NCBI GenBank assembly: GCA_964590005.1 | Contig: CAZPVJ010000127.1 | Location: 1 to 46,773, forward strand | Direction of reading: 5' to 3' | Length of the DNA: 46,773 bases | DNA from: CALJFL01 sp964590005 | GTDB taxonomy: Bacteria > Pseudomonadota > Gammaproteobacteria > Pseudomonadales > Halieaceae | Shown here: positions 8,657 to 16,940 of the stretch, piece by piece | Layout: the number at the start of each line of letters is the position of its first letter | How positions within the stretch are numbered: position 1 is the stretch's first letter | The notes under the pieces: generated by a model | What the model was told of the DNA's origin: nothing | Database searches by the model: none | What the model saw: the letters and a program-made list of their open reading frames with translations, nothing else | Translations under genes and position numbers: made by a program

Positions 8657-10819
8657 CTAACGTGCAGTTTGGTTTTGTCGGCGCCGGTAGGCAGTCACGC
8701 CCGGCAATATCATGGCGGCGAGTAACAGACCACCGGCGAACAGGGGCCAGGTAACCGGATCGTTCCACTGGGCCTGTTTCTCGGCGCGTTTCTCAACGTC
8801 CAACCTCACATACTTCAGCGTTCCCTTGGAAATACCGTGACGCTTGGTGTTATGCACCCAGCCGTTGTTCAGGTATATCTCCTTGGGGAAAAAGGCATTC
8901 AGCCAGACCGCGTCACGGCGATACAGTTCGACCATTTGCGCAACCAGCTCCGCCCGCTCGGGACCCGGCTGAAGCACGCGCATCCTCTCGAACAGCGCGT
9001 CGTATTCGGGGTTTTCGTAATTGGAATTGTTGGAACCGTCGCACTCGCACACGAGCGGACTCTCAGGCCCATAGAGCAGAAACAGGAAGTTCTCCGGGTC
9101 GGGGTAGTCGGCGAGCCAGCCGTAGGAATAAATCTGGCTGTTGCCTGTCAGGAGTTTTTCCCGGGTGCGATTCCAGTCGGCGGGCCTGAACTCTACCTGC
9201 ACTCCCAGCGGTGCGAAGGTGCGCTTCATCCAATTCATACTGGTGGTGCCAATCGCCTGCGACTGGACATCGAGAAAGATTTTAAGTGGTTCGCCCGTCC
9301 TCGCATCGCGACCGTTGGGATACCCGGCCTCGGTCATCAGCTGGCGGGCATACTCGATGGGCTTGCGCCGCGCCTCACCATCAACCCAGTCGTATACATA
9401 CGGGTTAATCCCCGCCTCACCCTCGAGGTGGCCAGGGATTCCGGGCGGGATCAGGGTCTGGGCGGACACCCCGTTGCCCTTGGCAAAAATCGCCAGGTAT
9501 TCCTCCATATTAAAGGCTATCTGCAGCGCCTGGCGGAGCTTTCTCTTGTCCTCTGTATAACCACCGACAACCGGATCACGCATATTAAAGCCGTAGTAAT
9601 AGATCCCGGGCTTTACGTCCGGCGTCATGGTGATGTCCTGGTTGGCGATGCCCCCCGACATCTGAAGTCCGTCCGGGCCCACGACAAAGGCCTGGTCAAA
9701 AACCCCGGTGGTGTTGGCGTGGACCTCCCCGGATCGATCGTAGTAGCCCTGCAGGAACTTGGTCCACAGCGGCAAGACCTCTTTTTCTATGGTGAAAACG
9801 GCTCGATCGATAAAGGGAAGCCTTTTCCCGGCGTCATTCAACAGGCCGAGCTCGGCATCACCGGGAGCGCCCTCGGAAGGATAAAAGTCTGCCCGAAAAT
9901 TGGGATTGCGCGCTAACACAATTTCGCTGTTGGGGTTGTTCTTGACCATCATGAATGCCCCGCTACCCACGGGCCACCAGTCCAGGGTCAGGTTGCGCTG
10001 GTCAAATCCAGGGTTCTTGTAGAAACGGTCAGCCTCCGGCGGTATCGGGGCGAAGAAATGCATCGCAAGCCAGAATTCGAACTGGGGGTACACGCCATTG
10101 ATAGTGATGTGCAGCCGGTGGTCGTCGACAACTTCTACGCCTTCCATGGAATACTGGTCGAGGTCCAACCAACCCGAGCGGCTTACCTCACCGACGGTCT
10201 TTGAAAACTCCCGAAACCCGACAATGTACTGCGACATGAGGCTCAGCATGGGTGAACCCAGTTCGGGGTCCGCGAGCCGTTTAATGCCGTAGGCATAGTC
10301 ACTCGCCAACACCGGCCTTGACCCGGTTTCGCTGAAGTCTTCCATGCTGCGGTAGCGCCGGGCTTCAGCACTATCATCAAAAAGATACCTCGGTTTACCG
10401 TCGGCAGTGGTGGCAAAAGCCGGGTGCGGCTGGTAGTGGGCATCATCGCGCACGTCGAGCGTGTAGCGCGTAAAAGCCACTGCCTCGCTGCCGGCTTCTA
10501 CCGGGTTGCCTTCTGTATCGAGATAGGTGACTTGTGGCAACGCACTGACACCGCCGGGAACCAGCTCGTAGGGGCGCTTGAGGAAGTGATAAGCCAGCGG
10601 CGGCTCGTAGATCTGCATCAGGAACAGGCTTTCATCGGTCGCATAGGAGAGCGCCGGATCCAGGTGCTTGGGCGGCCTGCTCATCACCGACTGGTACACC
10701 ATCTCTCCCGCGGGCTGCGGCGGGTGCGGATTATTCCAGGGCCCATCGCCGCAGGCAGTGAGCAGCAGGGTCAGGGCAAGTAGGCCGTGCCGACAATCAG
10801 CAATTGTGAAAAATGGCAC
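8657..10819 (-). CDS. Peptide-binding lipoprotein of the ABC transporter (SBP family 5)
   Basis: A 720-residue extracytoplasmic solute-binding protein of family 5 (OppA/DppA/YejA-like), which captures the transporter's substrate. Residues 13-23 form a signal sequence with lipobox LTAC, so Cys23 should be lipidated. The body shows typical family segments such as LRQALQIAFNMEEYL and IYSYGWLADYPDPENFLFLL. The protein ends with a hydrophobic helix (about residues 688-708) followed by YRRRQNQ, a possible second membrane anchor that most family members lack. It is also longer than the usual 530-620 residues. The start codon is GTG, 5 bp after the stop of the small CPXCG gene. It is the first transporter gene of the operon. 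Confidence 0.92.
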   Translation of the reverse strand: MPFFTIADCRHGLLALTLLLTACGDGPWNNPHPPQPAGEMVYQSVMSRPPKHLDPALSYATDESLFLMQIYEPPLAYHFLKRPYELVPGGVSALPQVTYLDTEGNPVEAGSEAVAFTRYTLDVRDDAHYQPHPAFATTADGKPRYLFDDSAEARRYRSMEDFSETGSRPVLASDYAYGIKRLADPELGSPMLSLMSQYIVGFREFSKTVGEVSRSGWLDLDQYSMEGVEVVDDHRLHITINGVYPQFEFWLAMHFFAPIPPEADRFYKNPGFDQRNLTLDWWPVGSGAFMMVKNNPNSEIVLARNPNFRADFYPSEGAPGDAELGLLNDAGKRLPFIDRAVFTIEKEVLPLWTKFLQGYYDRSGEVHANTTGVFDQAFVVGPDGLQMSGGIANQDITMTPDVKPGIYYYGFNMRDPVVGGYTEDKRKLRQALQIAFNMEEYLAIFAKGNGVSAQTLIPPGIPGHLEGEAGINPYVYDWVDGEARRKPIEYARQLMTEAGYPNGRDARTGEPLKIFLDVQSQAIGTTSMNWMKRTFAPLGVQVEFRPADWNRTREKLLTGNSQIYSYGWLADYPDPENFLFLLYGPESPLVCECDGSNNSNYENPEYDALFERMRVLQPGPERAELVAQMVELYRRDAVWLNAFFPKEIYLNNGWVHNTKRHGISKGTLKYVRLDVEKRAEKQAQWNDPVTWPLFAGGLLLAAMILPGVTAYRRRQNQTAR

Positions 10820-10824
10820 TGTAC

Positions 10825-11019
10825 TTACTCATCCTCGTGTTTGACGTGCAGTTTAAACTCACCGGTTTCGTCGACCATGGGCACCAATTCTATCGGTCGG
10901 CAGCACACCTGGCAGTCTTCAATATAGGCGACACCGGCATCGCCAGGATCTACCAAAATGTCTATGCGCTCGCCACAATACGGGCAGTTTATTTGCTGTT
11001 CTGTTAAGACGGATTCCAC
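10825..11019 (-). CDS. Small CPXCG-motif cysteine-rich protein
   Basis: A 64-residue protein with two cysteine pairs, CPYCGERI near the start and CQVCCRPI in the middle, resembling a zinc ribbon. It matches the family of CPXCG-motif cysteine-rich proteins of unknown function that is widespread in gammaproteobacteria. A GTG at 11019 is taken as the start because GCGGGA lies 6 bases upstream; a TTG two codons earlier (11025) is possible. Its stop lies 5 bp before the GTG of the peptide-binding lipoprotein, so it may be transcribed with the transporter. Nothing in it suggests a transport role. It diverges from the metallo-hydrolase gene. Confidence 0.8.
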   Translation of the reverse strand: MESVLTEQQINCPYCGERIDILVDPGDAGVAYIEDCQVCCRPIELVPMVDETGEFKLHVKHEDE

Positions 11020-11032
11020 GACCAATCCCGCA

Positions 11033-11050
11033 ACACCAATTTACCGGTGT
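11033..11050. promoter_or_regulatory. Inverted repeat in the divergent promoter region
   Basis: ACACC (11033-11037) and GGTGT (11046-11050) form a short inverted repeat separated by 8 bp. It lies between the CPXCG/transporter operon and the metallo-hydrolase gene. It could be an operator for either direction; its short length makes chance plausible. Confidence 0.2.
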
Positions 11051-11146
11051 ATTGTACCCTGTCTACCCCAATGCGGATCGAGCAAACCGCTATTGATACA
11101 TTCATCCGGCGCTGATCCGATGGCAATTGAACGACGTAACCGACAC

Positions 11147-12223
11147 ATGAAACAAATCCTGCCTATTCTTGCCCTCGCGCTTGGACCCCTGCTTATGAGT
11201 TGCACCTCCGCACCTGGTTACGACGGCTCGACCTCTGACCACTTTGACGGCAAACAGTTTCGCAACCGGGAGCCGATGAACAAAACTGCCGGGGACTTGC
11301 TGAAACTCGGTTGGGGCAGCCTGACCCGTGCCGAAAAGTGGCCAGACTGGGTGGAAATTGAACAGCAGACAGTACCCTATCGCCGGGTAGAACAAGGCCT
11401 ATCGGTGACCTTTGTCAATCACGCCACATTCCTCATACAGGTTGATGGCCTCAATATACTCACTGATCCGGTGTACTCGGAGCGGGTGAGTCCATTCCAG
11501 TGGGCGGGACCCAAGCGTGTACACGATCCCGGTATCGCACTCGAAGACCTGCCCCCGATCGATGTCATTCTTATCAGTCACAATCACTATGACCACCTCG
11601 ATGAAGCCACCCTCAAAACCCTGCTGGCGAAGCAGCCGACCCCTCCCCTGCTGTTAGCCGGACTCGGTAATGGTGGTCTGTTGGCAACACTGGGCGATAG
11701 TGAACAACGCGACCTGGACTGGGAAGAAAGTGCGGAGCGCGGCGGTGTGGAGTTTACATTTACCGAGTGCCGCCATCGCTCGGGACGCGGTGCAACTGAC
11801 CAGATGAAAACCCTCTGGGGGTCCTTCGTGATCAAGACATCGCAGGGTAACCTCTACTTCGCAGGCGATACGGGCTACGGACCTCACCTGAGGGAGGCCG
11901 GCGATCAGCATGGCCCCTTCGCCCTGTCACTGCTGCCAATCGGGGCCTACGAGCCGCGCTGGTTTATGAAAGATGTGCACCTGAATCCCGCTGAGGCGGT
12001 ACAGGCCCATCACGATCTGCGCAGTGAATTCAGTGTCGGCATTCACTTTGGCACCTTTCAACTGACTTATGAGGCGATCGACCAACCGCTCATCGATCTA
12101 GACCAGGCTCTTCGCGAGAACGGCATCCCGGACTCCGCGTTCCAGGTTATGCAGGTGGGCGAGACCCGGGAGATCGCCACCGCCGGGGAAGCCGGAGCTG
12201 CCAGACAAGCCGCCGCATTGTGA
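11147..12223 (+). CDS. Metallo-beta-lactamase-fold lipoprotein, NAPE-PLD/UlaG-like
   Basis: A 358-residue metal-dependent hydrolase. The N-terminus MKQILPILALALGPLLMSCT ends in a lipobox, with Cys19 as the lipidation site, so the enzyme is membrane-anchored. The zinc motif HNHYDH is at residues 145-150 (His145, His147, Asp149, His150). Further metal-ligand segments are AGDTGYG and GIHFGTF. The region from FVNHATFLIQVDGLNILTDP onward is typical of the NAPE-PLD-like branch, which includes phosphodiesterases acting on lipid head groups; the true substrate is unknown. The start at 11147 fits lipoprotein length best, but ATG 11120 would add nine residues and neither has a clear Shine-Dalgarno sequence. 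It lies upstream of the DUF3604 gene with a 104-bp gap. Confidence 0.85.
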   Translation: MKQILPILALALGPLLMSCTSAPGYDGSTSDHFDGKQFRNREPMNKTAGDLLKLGWGSLTRAEKWPDWVEIEQQTVPYRRVEQGLSVTFVNHATFLIQVDGLNILTDPVYSERVSPFQWAGPKRVHDPGIALEDLPPIDVILISHNHYDHLDEATLKTLLAKQPTPPLLLAGLGNGGLLATLGDSEQRDLDWEESAERGGVEFTFTECRHRSGRGATDQMKTLWGSFVIKTSQGNLYFAGDTGYGPHLREAGDQHGPFALSLLPIGAYEPRWFMKDVHLNPAEAVQAHHDLRSEFSVGIHFGTFQLTYEAIDQPLIDLDQALRENGIPDSAFQVMQVGETREIATAGEAGAARQAAAL

Positions 12224-12271
12224 AAAGTTGACCTGGCGCAAGCCGGTCAGCATTTTCGATCGCGCAATCAG

Positions 12272-12312
12272 CCTGATGAACTACACTTTGGTGATCACAC
12301 TCGTTCATCAGG
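12272..12312. promoter_or_regulatory. Perfect 10-bp inverted repeat upstream of the DUF3604 gene
   Basis: CCTGATGAAC (12272-12281) is repeated inverted as GTTCATCAGG (12303-12312) across a 21-bp spacer that itself contains the palindrome GTGATCAC (12291-12298). It ends 15 bp before the DUF3604 start codon, where it could be an operator or an mRNA hairpin hiding the ribosome site. There is no T-run, so a terminator is unlikely. Confidence 0.4.
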
Positions 12313-12327
12313 GAGGCTTCAGGCCCA

Positions 12328-14247
12328 ATGAAAACCCGACATCTTGCCACGCTGCTCACCGCCACAATTGCCGCGACCGTGGCGTCAACTGCTTCCGCCC
12401 AGATACCACCACCCAGCGACACCTCGGTACTCTCCAAGGCATATACCGGTAAGGTTTACTCACCCTATGCCGGCAGGGATTTTGCCAGTGGTGTCTACTG
12501 GGGCGATACCCACTTGCATACTGACATTTCCATGGATGCCGGTGCCTTCGGCAACCGTCTCGGCCTTGATGAAGCTTATCGATTCGCTCGTGGCGAGGAA
12601 GTGGAATCCACCAGTGGTGGGCCGGTAAGACTATCGCGGCCGCTGGATTTCCTGGTGATTGCCGATCACTCGGACAATATGGGCTTTTTCCCCGACATGT
12701 TTGCCGGCGCAGAACATATTATGTCAGACCCAACCGGCAAGGACTGGTATGAGCGAATCAAGCGCGGCGAGGGGGTCGGGGTCGCGCTGGAGTTGATCGG
12801 GTTGTTCTCCCAGGGAGAATTCCCGGAGGCACTGATATATAAACCGGACTCTCAGCCCTACAAGGACGCCTGGGCCAAGACAGTGGACGCTGCCGAGCGC
12901 TTTAACGACCCAGGCAAATTTACTGCCTTCATCGGCTATGAATGGACCTCGCTGGTGCGCGGCAACAATATGCACAGGGTCGTTATCTACAAGGACGGGG
13001 GCGACAAGGGAGGCTCTATGGTGCCCTTCACCACGGTCGCGCCAGAGGGCAGCACCAATCCTCGCGACCTGTGGACCTGGCTGGAGACCTACGAGGAGAA
13101 AACCGGCGGTGACGTACTGGCCATTGCACATAACGGCAACCTTGCCAACGGCATCATGTTTCCCATAGAAGAGCAAAACGATGGCAAGGCCATTGACGTC
13201 AGTTACGTGGAGCGCAGGGCCAATTGGGAACCGCTTTACGAGGCAACCCAGATCAAGGGTGACGGCGAGACGCATCCGCTGCTTTCGCCGAACGATGAGT
13301 TCGCCGATTACGAGACCTGGGATATTGGCAACCTGGACGTATCCCAGGCCAAAACTGACTCGATGCTTGCCGGCGAATATGCCAGGGAAGCGCTAAAGCG
13401 TGGCCTGCTTCTGGAAGACAAGCTGGGCACCAACCCCTATAAATTTGGCATGATCGGCTCAACCGACAGCCATACTTCCCTGGCTACCGCCCAGGAAGAT
13501 AATTTCTTCGGTAAACATACCGGGGCGGAACCCGGTCCCGAGCGAATGGCCCATCCCTTCATGAGCAACGAGAACGGGACCATTATGGGTTGGCAGCAGG
13601 TGGCCTCGGGATTGGCCGCGGTTTGGGCGCGGGACAACACCCGAGAAGCGCTGTTTGAGGCCATGGAACGCAAAGAGGTCTATGCGACCACAGGCACCCG
13701 TATGTCCGTGAGATTTTTTGGCGGCTGGAGCTTCACGGAAAACGATCTCAACAACCGTCAGCCCGCCTTTGCGGGCTACGAAAAAGGCGTGCCCATGGGG
13801 TCAGATCTGCCCCCACGCGGTAATGGCAAAGCGCCCAGCTTCATGGTCTACGCCCTGCGCGATACCATCGGCGCCAACCTGGATCGCATCCAGATCGTAA
13901 AAGGCTGGCAGGATGGCGACGAAGCCCGGGAAAAGGTGTACGACGTGGTCTGGGCTGGCGACCGCACACCCGGTAGCGATGGCAAGCTACCCGCCGTCGG
14001 TAATACAGTGGATGCCAAAACCGCCAGCTGGACCAATACGATTGGTGCGTCAGAGTTGGGCACGGTCTGGACCGACCCCGACTTCGATCCCAAACAACGC
14101 GCCTTTTATTATGCCCGGGTTCTGGAAATACCCACCCCGCGGTGGAGCACCCACGACGCGTTCAGGTTTGGCATCGACCTACCCGAGGGCGCGCCCGTCT
14201 CCACCCAGGACAGGGCATACACCTCCCCCATATGGTACACCCCCTGA
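12328..14247 (+). CDS. DUF3604-domain exported protein (PHP-like metal-dependent hydrolase)
   Basis: A 639-residue protein with a signal peptide (MKTRHLATLL, cleavage after ASA at residue 24), followed by a full-length DUF3604 domain. Diagnostic motifs are WGDTHLHTD (58-66), FLVIADHSDNMG (108-119), FTAFIGYEWTS, AIAHNGN and GMIGSTDSHTSLA. Their His and Asp residues resemble the metal-binding sites of PHP phosphoesterases, so a metal-dependent periplasmic hydrolase is likely. The substrate is unknown. Such proteins are abundant and often multi-copy in marine gammaproteobacteria. The ATG at 12328 is preceded by AGG and a more distant GGGAGG. The end overlaps the isoaspartate methyltransferase start by 16 bp. 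Confidence 0.88.
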   Translation: MKTRHLATLLTATIAATVASTASAQIPPPSDTSVLSKAYTGKVYSPYAGRDFASGVYWGDTHLHTDISMDAGAFGNRLGLDEAYRFARGEEVESTSGGPVRLSRPLDFLVIADHSDNMGFFPDMFAGAEHIMSDPTGKDWYERIKRGEGVGVALELIGLFSQGEFPEALIYKPDSQPYKDAWAKTVDAAERFNDPGKFTAFIGYEWTSLVRGNNMHRVVIYKDGGDKGGSMVPFTTVAPEGSTNPRDLWTWLETYEEKTGGDVLAIAHNGNLANGIMFPIEEQNDGKAIDVSYVERRANWEPLYEATQIKGDGETHPLLSPNDEFADYETWDIGNLDVSQAKTDSMLAGEYAREALKRGLLLEDKLGTNPYKFGMIGSTDSHTSLATAQEDNFFGKHTGAEPGPERMAHPFMSNENGTIMGWQQVASGLAAVWARDNTREALFEAMERKEVYATTGTRMSVRFFGGWSFTENDLNNRQPAFAGYEKGVPMGSDLPPRGNGKAPSFMVYALRDTIGANLDRIQIVKGWQDGDEAREKVYDVVWAGDRTPGSDGKLPAVGNTVDAKTASWTNTIGASELGTVWTDPDFDPKQRAFYYARVLEIPTPRWSTHDAFRFGIDLPEGAPVSTQDRAYTSPIWYTP

Positions 14248-14978
14248 TTGGCCAGCAGTGCCGGCTTTTGCTGGCACTGCTGCTCACGCTCATGTCCGCT
14301 GCGCCGTCATACCCCGAAGACCTGCCGCCTCAGCACGCCGCCATGCTCGATGCGATACGCGCGTCGGTTGAGAATTCGGCAGACTACACCGGCCTGGAAC
14401 AGCTAAGCGACAGGGTAATGAATGCAATGGCCAGCGTACCCAGGGAAGCGTTCGTGCCACCCGCCTACAGGCACCTGGCCTACGACAATACCCCGCTACC
14501 CATAGCCGCCGGGCAGACCATCTCACAACCACTGATCGTAGCACTGATGACCGAGCTGCTGGATCCACAGCCCGGGGATATCATACTGGAGGTTGGCACC
14601 GGCTCCGGCTACCAGGCCGCCGTGCTGGCAACGCTGGTAAGGCAGGTCTATGGCATCGAAATCATCGAGGAACTGGCAGTTGGCGCCGACCAGGTCCTCA
14701 GTGGCCTGGGCTACGACAACGTGGTGGTGCGCGCCGGCGATGGCTATGCTGGCTGGCCCGAGCATGCACCTTTCGACGGCATCATCGTCACTGCCGCTGC
14801 CGAAGAAATCCCTCAACCGCTGCTGCAGCAACTGAAACCGGGCGGCAAACTGGTGATCCCCGTCGGCGAGGAACACGGCTATCAGGAGTTATTACTGGTG
14901 GAAGTCGATGCGGAGGGCGAGGTCAGCAGGCGTTCAATGCTGCCGGTACGTTTTGTACCGTTGACCGGGGAACGCTAG
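14232..14978 (+). CDS. pcm: Protein-L-isoaspartate O-methyltransferase with signal peptide
   Basis: A 248-residue SAM-dependent methyltransferase that marks isoaspartyl residues in damaged proteins for repair. The SAM-binding motif LEVGTGSGYQAAVL and the PCMT signature region PREAFVPPAYRHLAYDNTPLPI are complete, as is the downstream FDGIIVTAAA. The likely start (ATG 14232, overlapping the DUF3604 stop by 16 bp) adds a basic/hydrophobic N-terminus CRLLLALLLTLMSAAP that looks like a signal peptide. An internal ATG at 14292 would give a cytosolic form. E. coli Pcm is 208 residues and cytosolic, so export would be unusual but fits the exported neighbour. It converges on the LOG gene and shares the CTAG at the two stop codons. 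Confidence 0.88.
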   Translation: MVHPLIGQQCRLLLALLLTLMSAAPSYPEDLPPQHAAMLDAIRASVENSADYTGLEQLSDRVMNAMASVPREAFVPPAYRHLAYDNTPLPIAAGQTISQPLIVALMTELLDPQPGDIILEVGTGSGYQAAVLATLVRQVYGIEIIEELAVGADQVLSGLGYDNVVVRAGDGYAGWPEHAPFDGIIVTAAAEEIPQPLLQQLKPGGKLVIPVGEEHGYQELLLVEVDAEGEVSRRSMLPVRFVPLTGER

Positions 14979-15553
14979 TCGCGTCGATCCAGCCACTTGT
15001 CGGCGACTGGCGGCTGGTACTCCAACATGCGGTCCAGCAACGCAGTGTAGTCTTCATCCACCAGTAACAGGTTCCGGTGCACTGGCTTAACAAATCGCTC
15101 TGCCGCCATATGATCGAGGAATTGCAGCAGGTGATCGTAATACCCCGCAACATTCAGCAATCCCACCGGCTTGCGATGAAAACCCAGTTGGTTCCAGGTC
15201 CAGACTTCGAAGAGTTCCTCCATGGTCCCCAGGCCACCGGGCAGTGCGATCATTCCATCGGAACGCTTGAGCATCGCCATTTTGCGTTCATGCATAGAGT
15301 CCACAACCAGCAATTCACTGAGCCCCGTGTGCTCGACTTCCTTGTCAGCGATGTCCGCGGGGATCACACCGACAACCCGGCCCCCGGCCGCCAGTGCGGC
15401 ATCTGCGGCAGCACCCATCAAGCCGACGTGGCCACCGCCGTACACCAGGGTCATACCGCGCCGCGCAATCTCGCGTGCGACTCCTTCGGCGACTGACCGA
15501 TAGGCCTCACGCGCTCCCGGGCTCGCGCCCGTATAGAGGCAGATGGATTCCAA
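14975..15553 (-). CDS. LOG family protein (nucleotide 5'-monophosphate phosphoribohydrolase)
   Basis: A 192-residue Rossmann-fold enzyme of the LOG (lonely guy)/TIGR00730 family, which releases the base from nucleoside 5'-monophosphates, including cytokinin precursors. The signature PGGLGTMEE is at residues 105-113, with SMHERK (86-91) and LVYGGGHVGLMG upstream, all conserved. In bacteria the enzyme is thought to act in nucleotide turnover. The start is a TTG at 15553, 11 bp after the argG stop with AGG about 10 bases upstream, so translation probably follows argG. The stop TAG overlaps the stop of the convergent pcm gene on the palindrome CTAG. Confidence 0.9.
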   Translation of the reverse strand: MESICLYTGASPGAREAYRSVAEGVAREIARRGMTLVYGGGHVGLMGAAADAALAAGGRVVGVIPADIADKEVEHTGLSELLVVDSMHERKMAMLKRSDGMIALPGGLGTMEELFEVWTWNQLGFHRKPVGLLNVAGYYDHLLQFLDHMAAERFVKPVHRNLLLVDEDYTALLDRMLEYQPPVADKWLDRRD

Positions 15554-15564
15554 GACGACTCGGC

Positions 15565-16785
15565 CTACAGCGGGCTACGGCCCCGATTGGCCGCTATCCG
15601 CAGACGCAGCGCGTTGAGCTTGATAAAGCCCTCGGCGTCTGCCTGGTCGTAGGCGCCGGCATCTTCTTCAAAGGTGGCGATATGCTCGTCGAAGAGACTA
15701 TCCGCCGACTCCCGTCCAGCGACGATCACGTTACCCTTGTAGAGCTTCAGCCTGACCTTGCCATTTACGGTGTCCTGGGACTGGTCGATCGCCGTTTGCA
15801 ACATCTGCCGTTCAGGCGACCACCAATAGCCGTTATAAATCAGGTTGGCGTAGCGCGGCATCAACTCATCCTTCAGGTGCGCTACCTCCCGATCCAGTGT
15901 CAGCGACTCAATGGCCCGGTGCGCCTTCAACATGATGGTGCCTCCAGGCGTCTCGTAGCAGCCCCTGGACTTCATGCCAACATAGCGGTTTTCGACGATG
16001 TCATCGCGGCCAATACCGTTGGCGCCCCCAACCTTATTGAGGTGCTCGAGCACGGTCGCGGGGCTCATCGCCTCGCCATCGATTGCGGTGATATCGCCCT
16101 TTACAAACTCCAGTTCGATGTAGGTCGCCTTATCGGGGGCTGCTTCAGGGCTGACACTCCAGCGCCACATATCTTCCTCAGCTTCCGCCCAGGGATCCTC
16201 GAGAATGCCACCCTCATAGGAAATGTGGAGCAGGTTGGCATCCATGGAATACGGTGACTTTTTCTTGGAACTGGAGAAGTCGACAGGAATGTTGCGCTCC
16301 TCACAGTAGGCCATCAGGGATTCACGGGAACCCAGGTCCCATTCGCGCCAGGGCGCGATAACCTGGATACCGGGCTTGAGCGCATAGGCACCCAGTTCAA
16401 AGCGAACCTGGTCATTACCCTTCCCGGTAGCGCCGTGAGAAATCGCTTCGGCGCCGGTTTCATTGGCGATCTCGATCAGGCGCTTGGCGATCAGTGGCCG
16501 GGCAATCGAGGTGCCCAGCAGGTATTCGCCCTCGTAAATAGTGTTGGCCCGAAACATTGGGAAGACAAAATCCCTGACAAACTCCTCGCGAAGATCGTCA
16601 ATGTAGATTTCCTTGATACCCAGCGCCTCAGCCTTGGCGCGGGCAGGCTCTACCTCTTCACCCTGGCCGATATCGGCGGTAAATGTCACGACCTCACAGC
16701 CGTAGGTATCCTGCAGCCAGCGCACGATCACCGAGGTATCCAGACCCCCGGAATAGGCCAGCACAACCTTGTTCACATCAGACAT
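15565..16785 (-). CDS. argG: Argininosuccinate synthase
   Basis: A 406-residue enzyme that joins citrulline and aspartate with ATP to form argininosuccinate, the penultimate step of arginine synthesis. The N-terminus MSDVNKVVLAYSGGLDTSVI contains the ATP-pyrophosphatase P-loop (SGGLDTS). The length fits the short (type I) ArgG form. The ATG at 16785 was chosen over the longer frame from 16908 because ACGGAG lies 6 bases upstream and the family starts just before the P-loop. It heads a two-gene operon with LOG and diverges from pyrC across 155 bp. I see no obvious ARG box; a palindrome CGGCTTTAAGCCG at 16857-16869 is the only symmetric element there. Confidence 0.97.
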   Translation of the reverse strand: MSDVNKVVLAYSGGLDTSVIVRWLQDTYGCEVVTFTADIGQGEEVEPARAKAEALGIKEIYIDDLREEFVRDFVFPMFRANTIYEGEYLLGTSIARPLIAKRLIEIANETGAEAISHGATGKGNDQVRFELGAYALKPGIQVIAPWREWDLGSRESLMAYCEERNIPVDFSSSKKKSPYSMDANLLHISYEGGILEDPWAEAEEDMWRWSVSPEAAPDKATYIELEFVKGDITAIDGEAMSPATVLEHLNKVGGANGIGRDDIVENRYVGMKSRGCYETPGGTIMLKAHRAIESLTLDREVAHLKDELMPRYANLIYNGYWWSPERQMLQTAIDQSQDTVNGKVRLKLYKGNVIVAGRESADSLFDEHIATFEEDAGAYDQADAEGFIKLNALRLRIAANRGRSPL

Positions 16786-16940
16786 GCGTCGCTCCGTAAT
16801 GACAGCATCCAAAAGGGCGGCCATTCTACTCTCGAGGACCGCTAATTCCCAGTCCACGGCTTTAAGCCGCGCCAGCTTGTTCACCCGTCGCCTGCTTTGC
16901 GGTAGCATTCATCCTCCTGCCGAGCTGCTTAAGGCCACCC

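Noticed and set aside
8837..9916. Long plus-strand frame of 359 codons antisense to the solute-binding protein
   Set aside because: It lies wholly inside a strongly supported gene, has no recognisable domain, and reads as a GC-rich shadow frame.
15394..16257. Plus-strand frame of 287 codons opposite argG and LOG
   Set aside because: It is antisense to two conserved genes and shows no domain or start signal.
16857..16869. Palindrome CGGCTTTAAGCCG between argG and pyrC
   Set aside because: It is short, one-base centred and does not match an ARG box or PurR site I know, so it may be chance.
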